NCBI GenBank assembly: GCA_026770575.1
Contig: MU657176.1
Location: forward strand, 622,773-636,433
Length of the DNA stretch: 13,661 nt
Reading direction: 5' to 3'
From: Pelagophyceae sp. CCMP2097
Lineage: Eukaryota > Sar > Pelagophyceae
Shown: positions 1-7,341 of the stretch, one piece after another
Numbering within the stretch: position 1 is the stretch's first letter
How the letters are laid out: each line of letters opens with the position of its first letter
Made by a program: the position numbers and the translations under genes
The notes under the pieces: generated by a model
The model's database searches: none
The model's input: only the letters and a program-made list of their open reading frames with translations
Told to the model about the DNA's origin: nothing

Positions 1-219
1 CTCGCGGCACTCGACGTAGTAGAACTCCGCGCCGCATTGCGGGCAGGCGGCCGCAGTCGCGCTATTCATGCACGCCTTCGCCACGCACAGCGAGCACGCG
101 ACGTGGCCGCAACGCAGCTCCGTCACCGCAGCGCCGACCTGGACGCCGCAGAAGACGCATGGCGTCGCCAGAGCGACAGTAAACGTCCTGGGCGCATCTC
201 CGGCTGCGCCCGCCTCCAT
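1..219 (-). CDS. RING-finger (C3HC4) protein, N-terminal part, cut by window edge
   Basis: Reading the minus strand from ATG 219-217 gives 73 codons open to the left edge, so the C-terminus is missing. An in-frame TAG lies 12 bases upstream of the ATG and fixes the start. Residues 21-62 form a RING-HC pattern: C21-x2-C24, C37-x-H39, C42-x2-C45, C59-x2-C62, with the typical RCGHVAC core. RING-HC fingers bind two zinc ions and usually recruit E2 enzymes as ubiquitin ligases; that role is family knowledge, not shown here. Cys71 (VEC) follows the finger. The short N-terminus before the RING has no targeting signal I can recognise. No intron is visible. The partner domain beyond the edge would decide the subfamily. 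Confidence 0.8.
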   Translation of the reverse strand, partial: MEAGAAGDAPRTFTVALATPCVFCGVQVGAAVTELRCGHVACSLCVAKACMNSATAAACPQCGAEFYYVECRE

Positions 220-794
220 CGAAGGCCCCTAAACCGCGAAACGCAACGCAGCGCCGGCGGCCTCCTAGCACGCGGCCGAAGGCCGGCGGCCGGGGGACGG
301 CGCAAGAAGCCCGGCTGCCGGAGGACCGGCCGGAGGCGGCCGTCAGGCGCTGTGACCCGGGTCAGACCCCTTTCGGGACTCGACGGAGGCTCGCGGCCAG
401 CCAAAACTCTCTCTATTTAAATACCACCATTTCAAACCCTTTCGCGCATGAAATTGTAGGAACAAGGAAGGATCCGGAAAAGGGGCCTATGTTTTTTTCA
501 AATCCAAAGACCCCCTCCGGGGGTCTGAATAATTGCGTGAGCAGTCGACCCTCGATCCCGCGAAGCACGCCGAAATCTTTGGATCACCATTTTTTTCTCG
601 ATAACGACTTTCGGGACAGCCCAGGTGGATCTTAAGCTAGGCTCCAGTCGCGCCCGGGGGAGGGTGGTCTTAACCCGGGGTGCGTGTACATGTATCAGGA
701 TAGGGTGGTTAAAAAAAGATTTTACTTTCGCCAATGTGCCATCTTTAGCGAGGATGTCCTCACCATTCCACGGAACTTTGCGCGACCGTGATTC
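220..794. other. Intergenic region between divergent RING and oxygenase genes
   Basis: No convincing gene. A TATA-like stretch (ctatttaaatacc) lies near 412-424. From about 420 to 790 the base composition is clearly less GC-rich than in the genes. A perfect hairpin lies at 508-526, and a 9-base inverted pair (atccaaaga at 502-510, tctttggat at 575-583) encloses it. Open frames here, including a long one on the minus strand, show no recognisable domain. The region must hold both promoters. Confidence 0.5.
508..526. repeat. Perfect 8-bp hairpin in intergenic region
   Basis: agaccccc (508-515), loop tcc, gggggtct (519-526). It lies inside a wider inverted pair at 502-510 and 575-583, so this stretch can form a nested fold-back. 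Function unknown: possibly a transcript end, a remnant of a small transposon, or chance. Confidence 0.6.
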
Positions 795-1571
795 ATGACG
801 TCGCGACGCGAAGGTATGTATAGGCTGCGATCCTTGCTCTCCTTGGTCGCTTGCCTCTGCCTCTGGTCGGGCAGCGGCCTGCAAGCTCCGGCCGGGCTCC
901 CGAGCGGCGCCACCGTGCTTCCGAGTGGCGGCGGTGGGCCCCCGAGCGGCGCCCCTCCCGGCGGTGTTTTGACGGCGTTTGAGCGCGACGGCGGCGTGGC
1001 GTACGTGACCGACTTTTTCTCAGAGGCAGACTTTGCCCTCGTGCGCAGCGAGAGCGAATCGATGCGGACGGCGCTGACGCCGGAGAAGCGATCATTCGCG
1101 CAGCAGCGCCTCTGCGCGACTTCGCCAAACGGCTCGCCGCTCGCACAACTCTTTGCAACAGACCGCGTCGTCCGGCGCCTCTCTGAGCTGACTGGTTTGG
1201 AGCTGGCACCGGAGCTGCGCAGAGTGCCCCTCGAGCTCCGCGCCTACGGCACGGGCTCGCAGATGCCCTGGCACGTCGACGACCCTCTCCCGGGCGTTGC
1301 CAAATTGGCAGAGGCCACGGGCCAGGAGATCGAAGTCACGAGCGTGGAGGTGGTCCTTACTGTCGACAACGACTCGGATAGCGAGACGCAGTGGCTCGGC
1401 GTCGACGGCGAGGTCGTCTCGGCGCGCACGCAGCCAAACTCCGCCGTCCTCATCCGCGCCGAGGGGCCGCAGCACCGCGTCACGCCGCTCGGGAGCGGCA
1501 CCAGGCGCATTCTCAAGGCGGGCTACTCGGACCGACCCGATAACGCCGCGCCGCGCAAGGGACGACGATGA
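795..1571 (+). CDS. 2OG-Fe(II) oxygenase-like protein with N-terminal signal sequence
   Basis: A single-exon frame of 258 codons. Two ATGs are possible: 795 (weak context) and 816 (G at -3), which begins a protein with a short basic start and a hydrophobic stretch ending near GSGLQAP, like a secretory or plastid signal. A Gly/Pro/Ser-rich linker follows. The catalytic part has an HxD pair in WHVDD (His160, Asp162 counted from 795), a distal His227 in PQHRVTP, and Arg237/238 ten residues later for the 2-oxoglutarate carboxylate. This is the double-stranded beta-helix layout of prolyl-4-hydroxylase-like dioxygenases, which hydroxylate a substrate using Fe(II), O2 and 2-oxoglutarate. The substrate cannot be told. 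The gene converges with the longin-like gene on the other strand, 86 bases away. Confidence 0.65.
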   Translation: MTSRREGMYRLRSLLSLVACLCLWSGSGLQAPAGLPSGATVLPSGGGGPPSGAPPGGVLTAFERDGGVAYVTDFFSEADFALVRSESESMRTALTPEKRSFAQQRLCATSPNGSPLAQLFATDRVVRRLSELTGLELAPELRRVPLELRAYGTGSQMPWHVDDPLPGVAKLAEATGQEIEVTSVEVVLTVDNDSDSETQWLGVDGEVVSARTQPNSAVLIRAEGPQHRVTPLGSGTRRILKAGYSDRPDNAAPRKGRR

Positions 1572-1657
1572 TGAGTTGTTGCGATATTAAGATGATTCTC
1601 AGAATCTGTTCCCACACGGGCCTCGGGTTCTCCGAGAAGAGCCGTATCGTCTGTACT
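1572..1657. other. Short convergent 3' intergenic region
   Basis: 86 bases between two stop codons on opposite strands. It holds a small palindrome, gattct-c-agaatc, at 1594-1606, and an AT-rich stretch around 1655-1672 that overlaps the end of the minus-strand gene. It probably carries both polyadenylation signals. No gene seen. Confidence 0.4.
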
Positions 1658-3007
1658 TTAATATGAATAATTCATGTTCCGCGTGACGGAGCAGAGCTGG
1701 CGCAGCAGCATGCAGGCGTGCTCGATGGCGTTGGAGTAGCCTAGCAGGGCGCTCAAGGGCGGGGCACTCGCTCGTTTGCCGCATGCCGGCCGCGTCCCTG
1801 GCGTTTAGAGAGCCTCGGATGCCGCTCACGCCTCTCAAAGCTGCGGTGCCCCGGTTTGCCCGAGCAGCATCGCCGACGCGGTTTGGCGCAGGTGCAGCTA
1901 ACGGACTTGTCGACGCAGACGAGGAGGACCTGTCGTTATGAAAGGGTCGCGTTTCGACACTCGAGACCCGTTTCCATCTCGAGACCCGTTTCCGCATCTC
2001 TCTCGGCGCGCGGTCGGGCGCCGGTTGGTCGCCGAGTCCTCGATTCTCCAGAGCAGGATTCGTCGCTCGCCCGCGGCGTCAAAGGACATGTGCTTGGCCT
2101 GGTCGCGCGCAAACGCGAAAATCGTCTCCGAGTACGCCATGACGGCCTCCAGCGAAGCCAGCACCGCCAGCTGGTCCACGTCGCCGCCCGACCTGCAAAC
2201 TCCGGTGCGCAGACGCGGGAGTCTGAGGCCTTTGGGATGCAAAGGGCGCGGGTCGTTGCCGCGAGATGGAGTCGTCGGTGACGAGGAGGGCATGCGTGAC
2301 GCCGCGCTGCGACTGCAGCTTTTGGAGCACTGGCCGCACCGAATTTTGGATCACGCCCGCGACCTTGCCGTCGAAGCTGCACAAAGGCGGTCCGGGCACC
2401 GCGAACGGCGCCAAGCGTGGCTCCGGGCACCGCGAACGGCGCCAGTCGTGACGCACGTGTGGAAGTCGTTGAGGTTATGCGCGTGCATCGAGAGCGGCGT
2501 GCGGAGCCGCTCGACGGAAAACTCCTCGACGAAACTACGGCGCGCGCGCTCGTGCAAGTTGCCTTCCGGACGCGCCTTCAACGGTAGGCGACGACACGCA
2601 CGCGGTGAGGATCTCCGTGGCGATGAGGCGCCCGAAGGCGGCCGAGTCGGTGCGGTCGTGGACGAGCGCGCAGAGCAGTTTGGCGACGTCGTCCCGCACG
2701 ATCCTACCAACGAGTCTCCAGCCTTAGAAAGCCCCGAGCGACGCGGTTCCGACGCCGAGCGCGCACGTCACCGCGACGGAGCCTAGCGACCGAGCGCGTC
2801 TCATCGTGTGCGTGTGTTTGGTCGCGCGAGCGGTGTCTCACTGAGTTCGATGAACGCGGGCTTCATGGCCGTCGTCTGCAATGAGAACTCGGTCATGGCC
2901 GTCAGGAGCGACCCGAGGAGGCGCGGTTGGGCGACGGCGCCGAAGAAGTCTTTTGCGAAGAGGACGAGGCCCGACGCCGCCAGAACTATGACGTTGCGCA
3001 GCGTCAT
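1658..3007 (-). CDS. Longin plus roadblock-like multi-exon protein
   Basis: Minus-strand gene starting at ATG 3007-3005 and ending at TAA 1660-1658. Readable exons: 3007-2842; 2722-2602; a third ending at 2457 (5' boundary unresolved); 2376-2260; one starting at 2192; and a last exon ending at 1658. The first two exons read as a longin-type beta/alpha domain (an opening hydrophobic strand, then LLGSLLTAMTEF, FIELS and LLCALVHD). Exon 4 and the start of exon 5 (VLQKLQSQRGVTHALLVTDD, then LAVLASLEAVMAYSETIF) look like a roadblock/LC7 fold. Such folds scaffold small-GTPase regulators on endomembranes; that role is inference. Intron 2841-2723 has GTGAGA...AAG, 2456-2377 GTGCGT...CAG, 2259-2193 GCAACG...CAG. 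The link from about 2060 to the last exon (SALLGYSNAIEHACMLLRQL) is not solved. Confidence 0.55.
1960..1993. repeat. Tandem repeat, two copies of 16 bases, period 18
   Basis: ctcgagacccgtttcc occurs at 1960-1975 and 1978-1993. It lies in the unresolved 3' part of the longin-like gene, probably in an intron. Confidence 0.8.
2391..2443. repeat. Tandem duplication inside an intron, period 31
   Basis: A 22-base sequence starting tccgggcaccgcgaacggc is present identically at 2391-2412 and 2422-2443. Both copies lie inside the 80-base intron 2456-2377 of the longin-like gene, so a duplication accounts for much of that intron. Confidence 0.85.
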
Positions 3008-3207
3008 CGCACCGCGCAACGACCGGCGCCGCGCAACGACCGGGAGGGCCCGAGCCGCGTATACGCCGGGTCGTGGTCTCACGCGACCCTGCCGCGTCGC
3101 AGGTTCCCGGACGACAGATCTACGTTTCAGCGACCGCTTCGAGGAAAGGTCGAGGAGGCTGCTGTTTCACGAGGAGGCCCTTGCATGGAGGGAGCCGTCT
3201 GCACCGG
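3008..3207. other. Intergenic region between two minus-strand genes
   Basis: 200 bases between the sulfotransferase stop and the longin-like start. Besides the period-17 repeat I see no gene or RNA. It must serve as 3' UTR of one gene and promoter of the next. Confidence 0.4.
3012..3043. repeat. Direct repeat next to the longin-like start codon
   Basis: ccgcgcaacgaccgg occurs at 3012-3026 and 3029-3043, period 17, just upstream of ATG 3007 of the minus-strand gene, so in its 5' leader or core promoter. Confidence 0.75.
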
Positions 3208-5045
3208 TTAAAAGGATCGTCGCCGTCTCCGCCCGGCGTCTCCGCCGTGCGCGTTACCCGGGTATTCGCCGGCGAATCTCGTGGGCCAGTCTTCTGGAAA
3301 AGTGACCTCGGACCCGCGGTCGCGCAGCAATCGCTGCGCCGAATCAGTGCCGTCGGCGTAGTGGTCGTAGAGCAGCGCTCTCGTCGACTCGAGCATGGCG
3401 CGCGGGGCCTTGATTCGCGGCCGAAACAGCGGCGCCAAAAAGTAGCGTGCTCGCTCGGCGAGCCCGGCGCCGCGCGCAGGCGCGACGTCGTAGCGGCCGT
3501 TTCTGCGCACGAGCTGCGCGCCAAAGTCGTGGTGCGGCAGGCCCAGCCCGCGCTGCAATTCGTCGAGGACTTTTAGTGGCTCTCGCGCCAGCTTGTCAAA
3601 GAGGACCACGTGCACCTGCCGCGCGGAAAATCGGGCGTAGAGGCCCTCGAGCTGCGTGGCGTAGTCGCCGTCGTCGACGACGTCGATGGGCGACCGCGGG
3701 TGCTTGGCCCAATTCGCCGCCTTTGGCAAGACGTCGCCTTGTGCGAATATCGCTGAGCCGCCGGCAGCGAAGCGGGCGACGGTGGCTTGCCGGACGTACG
3801 CGTCAAAGTCGTTTGCGTCGACCTTTTCGAGGACGACGACGCCGTCGAGCGCCGCGCACGTCGTCGAATACGCGCCGTCCCGGCGGACCGGCGAGTAGAG
3901 CGATACCTCGCAGTCCGCCGTCGACGGCGGCTTCGTCCGGCTGCAGGTGCGGACGTTGCCCTCGGCCAGCGCGCCCGCAGCGCGCGTCAGCCTCGCGAAG
4001 CGCGCGTGGCGGACGTGATGCGCAAACGCGGAAAGCGCGCGCTCCACGGGCTCGCGCAGGATGAACACGACGTGCGCCGACGGCAGCAGCATAGAGGCGA
4101 GCTCGACGGCCGCGAGGTACCGCGCGTACGAAGGACTTTTCTCAAACGTCGAGACGCCTATGAAACGGCTCCGGACGCGCCCTTTTCATCAAAACGCACG
4201 CACCGGCGGCGGCGTCGCCGATGGTCATAGGCGGGAAGTTTGCGAGGTAGCGGTCCTGCGCAGCGCACCGTCAATCTCTGGGACATGAAGCGTGGAAGGC
4301 TTTGCAAAAAGGAGACTTGCGCGCCACGAGGCCTCGAGCGCGTCTTGGCGCGACGCGTTTTGCGACGCCTGGAGCGAATCAAAGTAGTGAGGCTCGTCGG
4401 CGTGGCCCCGGGGCCCGCGCGCGCGCCGGAGGAGCGGGTGGCGCGCGAGCCACTCGGCTAGCGAGCCCGTGGCGGCCTTTTGCGCGCCGACGACCAGGAA
4501 GGTAGGCAGGCACCGCAGCGCCCCAGTCGCCGTGCGCCGCGGCAGTCCGACGCCGTCCTCGACGCAGTCGCCGGCATCAACGGCCGAAACCGATATGGGC
4601 CACGCGCCTTGGGCGCACGCCGTCGCGCCGGCGTACGGCCGAATCTGCTCCGACTGCCGCGCGAGGACGTAGCGCGTGCCCGCGGGCCGCGCCGTGCGCG
4701 CGGGCAGCTCCGCCGCGCACCGAGCCACGCTGAGTCGCGCGCGCGCCGACTCGGACGGGACCACGGTGCGCGCCGTCAGCCGCGCGTCGCGCCTACGAGC
4801 AGGCGTTTGACGGTTTCGAGGCGGCGCGCGGACACGGGCCAGAGGCGGCGCTTATAGACGGACGCGGCATGTGACCAGAGGAGCGTCGACGCGGCGGCGA
4901 AGAGGAGGAGCGAGAGAGCGGCGAAGCCGCAAAAGTTGCGCGTGGTGCGCGATTTCCCATTCAGCGACTTCTCCACGGCCGCAGCCTCGCTCTTCGCCGC
5001 CGCCACCGCGCTCAGGTTGCGCTCCCGCAGAGACGTGAGGATCAT
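3208..5045 (-). CDS. Golgi-type II membrane carbohydrate sulfotransferase
   Basis: Four exons join in phase to 559 residues: 5045-4797, 4749-4321, 4255-4204, 4157-3208. Residues 1-37 are cytosolic, about 38-60 are one membrane span, and the rest should face the Golgi lumen. The 5'-phosphosulfate loop is FLVVGAQKAATGS with Lys174; EPHYFD follows; EKSPSY is at 249-254; the 3'-phosphate site is LREPVERALSAF with Arg278 and Ser286. A later GDYATQLEGLY block and VVLFDKL match heparan sulfate/NDST-like sulfotransferases, which move sulfate from PAPS to sugar hydroxyl or amino groups. The glycan is unknown. Intron 4203-4158 is GTGCGT...TAG; 4320-4256 is GC-AG; 4796-4750 is GTAGGC...GAG, the weakest junction, so the link of the membrane-anchor exon is less sure. 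The first ATG is used. It is divergent from the topoisomerase gene. Confidence 0.8.
4256..4320 (-). other. GC-AG intron (65 bases) in the sulfotransferase gene
   Basis: The donor GCAAGT is the classic strong GC donor. Splicing joins ...EASWR to DRYLANFPP in phase 0 and recreates the W..YL..FP segment usual in this family. No in-phase GT donor gives this junction, because the downstream frame has a TGA within the intron. Confidence 0.7.
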
Positions 5046-5147
5046 GCCGACCGCGCCCGCGGGAACGACGCGCCAGAAAAGTTAGTGATTTGGGCGTTTT
5101 TTCAGCGACAAACAGTGTCGCTAAAATAAGCGTCTGATTTTCGAACG
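5046..5147. promoter_or_regulatory. 102-base bidirectional promoter with hairpin
   Basis: The only DNA between the ATG of the minus-strand sulfotransferase (5045) and the ATG of the plus-strand topoisomerase (5148). It is less GC-rich than the genes and holds a 7-bp inverted repeat, agcgaca (5104-5110), loop aacag, tgtcgct (5116-5122). Both promoters and both 5' UTRs must fit here. Confidence 0.6.
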
Positions 5148-7055
5148 ATGAGGTGCGCCGCGCGCCGCGTCAACGCGCCCCTCGCTGCCACCTCCGACGC
5201 CCCGCCGTGCCATGTAGCCGGAAGCGTCGCGCCGACGAACTGGCGGCGGCGCGGCTGTCGCCGGCCGACATTGATTTGGTAGGATTTGAATTGCGCCGAT
5301 CTTGTGCCTCCGGCGGCCCGAGCCGCCCGCGCAGGTGCTGCGCGAAGTGCGCCGCGTCCGCAAGGAGACCGAGTCGGCGGTGGAGGCGCGTCGATGTGCC
5401 TGTTGTCGGTGTGCCCGTGTGCACCGGCTCCTCGCGCCTTTCGGATCATCGGACCCTCGCAGCCGTCTACCGACCTCATCGACTTCGAAGGCGTGCGCAC
5501 CGTCCGCGACATGGAGGGCGAGGAGGTGCGCTTGGGCTTCTTGGAAGCTTTTGATGGATCGTCGCCGTCGACGGATCGCGGTAGGTGGCCCTCGCCATCG
5601 AGAAGCTCTTCGTCGAGGCCGCAGAGTCCATCGCGCGCGGCGAGTCGTTCAAGTACGCCGTCCCGTCGCGCGCGCGAAACGGCGCCCCGCACAAATGACG
5701 CCCGCGACGATGCGAAGGCCGATTGCGGCTCAGGCGCGTGGCCGGGCGGCTTCCAACCAGCGCTCCTTAGGCGGCTTCCAACCAGCGCTACATCGCCGAG
5801 CTGGACCGCGTCGTGCTGCACGACAACACGTCGGACCGGTCCTTTACGAACGTGTCGCAAGTGCGCAAGACTGCCATCATGACGCGCGTCTACTCGCTGG
5901 TGCACGACATCGTCCGCAAAGGTGCGCGGCCTGCGGATGCCCGCCCTCGTCAAAACCCACACGCAGGCATCCACGTCACGAAGCGGGACCTCTTCTACAC
6001 GGACGTCAAGCTCTTTATCAAGCAGGAGGAGTCCGACGTGCGTCCCTCCTTGACGAGTCGGACGTGCCCCGGCGCCCGCCGCGCGACGCCGCGCACCGCA
6101 GGCGGTGCTCGACGACGCCGCGTGCACCATCGGCTGCCCGCGGTGCGTTTTCTTTGAAGAAGAGGGGTGGACCTTTGTCCGTCGGCACGCCACGCGCGCA
6201 GGTCCTGCCTCAACGTCGTCGCGTCGGACAAGGGCCTCGTCGTCGGACGGTGCGCCTCGCCGCTTACCGCTTTTGTAAGGCACCGCGTTTTGCAGGATAC
6301 AGTTCGACGAGGACGGGGACCGCATCGACTGCACGCGCATGGGCGTCACCGGTGCGCTTTTGCGACGACGGACCTTTGGTGCCAAATGCGTACGTCTGCA
6401 GGCAAGGCCATTCCGGCTTACATCGACAAGATTACGAACATTCGCTCGGACGCCGAATTCATCCTCCTCGTGGAAAAGGACGCCGCCTACAACCGCCTCG
6501 CCGAGGACCGGTTCGCAGCGGCGCCTTTGAACTCCATCCTCGGACGTCGGCGTAGGTTTTACAACATTGTTTAGGTTTTACAACACGTATCCCTGCATCC
6601 TCATCACGGGAAAGGGCCAGCCCGACGTGGCCACGCGCATGTTCCTCTCGCGTTTGAAGCGCGAGCTGAAGATCCCTGTGCTGGGCTTCGTCGACTCGGA
6701 CCCGTACGGCTTGAAGATCCTGAGCGTGTACATGTCCGGATCCAAGAACATGTCGTACGACGCCGCCTCGCTCACGACCCCAGACATCAAGTGGCTTGGC
6801 CTGCGTCCTTCGGACCTGAAGAAGTTCAACCTGCCCGCGCAGTGCCAGCTCGACATGACGGCCAAGGACATGGAGATGGGGGCGCAATTGCTGACCGAGC
6901 CGTTTGTCCAGAAGAACCCGGCTTGGTGCCGAGAGCTCGAGACCATGCTGCGCACCAAAGTCAAGGCCGAGATCCAGGCGCTCTCCTCGTACGGCTTCCA
7001 ATTCGTCACCAACGTCTACTTGCCGCGCAAGCTCCGAGAGGGCGACTGGATCTAG
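5148..7055 (+). CDS. TOP6A: DNA topoisomerase VI subunit A (Spo11-3/BIN5 type)
   Basis: Exons: 5148-5152, 5218-5278, 5335 to about 5380-5386, 5463-5525, 5585-5671, 5771-5921, 5967-6037, 6102-6142, 6202-6249, 6296-6351, 6402-6510, 6575-7055. The start splits as ATGAG|gtgcgc and gives [10 protein letters not shown], a basic, nuclear-localising-like N-terminus. The winged-helix part has [14 protein letters not shown] with the catalytic Tyr at 5996-5998. The Toprim part has ILLVEKDAA (metal Glu 6473-6475) and VDSDPYG (DxD 6693-6701). The C-terminus from KGQPDVATR to REGDWI matches plant SPO11-3 closely, not the meiotic SPO11-1/2. With subunit B this enzyme cuts both strands and passes DNA, and supports endoreduplication in plants. 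All phases agree except at the exon 3 donor, which is unresolved. No B subunit gene is in view. Confidence 0.9.
5672..5770 (+). other. Intron with GC-type donor and duplicated 3' end in TOP6A
   Basis: Conserved VPSR (ending 5671) must join AASNQRY (from 5771). The intron then begins gcgcga and ends ttag. No GT lies between the conserved residues and the in-frame TGA at 5696-5698, so a GT donor cannot serve. A 20-base sequence (ggcggcttccaaccagcgct) occurs at 5745-5764 in the intron and again at 5770-5789 across the acceptor. Confidence 0.6.
5745..5789 (+). repeat. Direct repeat across a splice acceptor, period 25
   Basis: Two identical 20-base copies (5745-5764, 5770-5789) separated by cctta. 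The second copy is the first coding sequence of the exon plus the last intron base. Confidence 0.9.
6029..6067 (+). repeat. Duplicated splice-donor region, period 26
   Basis: gagtccgacgtgc (6029-6041) spans the donor of intron 6038-6101; gagtcggacgtgc (6055-6067) is a near copy (12 of 13 bases) inside the intron and includes a second GTGC donor-like site. Confidence 0.75.
6511..6574 (+). other. TOP6A last intron with tandem-duplicated acceptor
   Basis: Donor GTTCGC. Two acceptors, AG at 6554-6555 and AG at 6573-6574, are each followed by gttttacaac. The distal one continues the conserved protein ([12 protein letters not shown]). The proximal one adds 19 bases and reads F-Y-N-I-V-stop, the stop being the distal TAG itself (6572-6574). 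Confidence 0.8.
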
Positions 7056-7247
7056 GCCGGCCGCGGCGACCGAGAGAGATCACTTTTGTGCCTGCGACTC
7101 CGTGATACTAACGAGGAACCGCCGTACGACACCCAGCCTGGAGGATACGTCGCTGGGGTCCCTCGCCGCAGGGGGGCGCGGGTGTTTTCATAGTATTAAT
7201 CACATACAATGTAAGCGACTGTCGCGTTTGCATTGGGGCGGGAGGGC
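7056..7247. other. 3' region of TOP6A, convergent with GPX
   Basis: No gene seen between the TOP6A stop and the SECIS region of the minus-strand glutathione peroxidase. An AT-richer patch (catagtattaatcacata, around 7189) may hold polyadenylation signals for either gene. Confidence 0.4.
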
Positions 7248-7300
7248 AGCTGTTCAAGGCGACGACCAAAGAGGTCGGTCGTCGCCCGTCATGCGCTGGT
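7248..7300 (-). promoter_or_regulatory. SECIS element in the GPX 3' UTR
   Basis: On the minus strand, about 50 bases after the TAA: ATGA (7292-7289), two bases, a perfect 10-bp stem ggcgacgacc (7286-7277) with ggtcgtcgcc (7267-7258), loop gacctcttt (7276-7268), one base, then TGA (7256-7254). ATGA opposite TGA is the SECIS quartet that forms tandem G-A pairs for SBP2. The stem length fits helix II. The apical loop has CC in place of the more usual AA, a known variant. Outside the quartet, CAGC can pair with GCTG. It recruits the Sec-specific elongation factor to recode the UGA at 7922. Confidence 0.8.
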
Positions 7301-7341
7301 GCTCTGGCCGGTGGTGCGCGCGCGCCGAGGCCGCCAGGGCG

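Noticed and set aside
498..884. 128-codon minus-strand frame near the oxygenase start
   Set aside because: It overlaps the oxygenase signal-peptide region, has no recognisable domain and runs through the hairpin. Chance is the simpler explanation.
5102..6385. 427-codon open frame on the minus strand
   Set aside because: It is antisense to the exons and introns of TOP6A, is Arg/Ala/Pro-rich and has no domain. In GC-rich DNA stops are rare, so long shadow frames are expected.
5302..6555. 417-codon open frame on the plus strand over TOP6A
   Set aside because: It reads across TOP6A introns in shifting registers; only its short pieces in the exon 3 and Toprim regions agree with the gene, and most of it is Arg-rich shadow.
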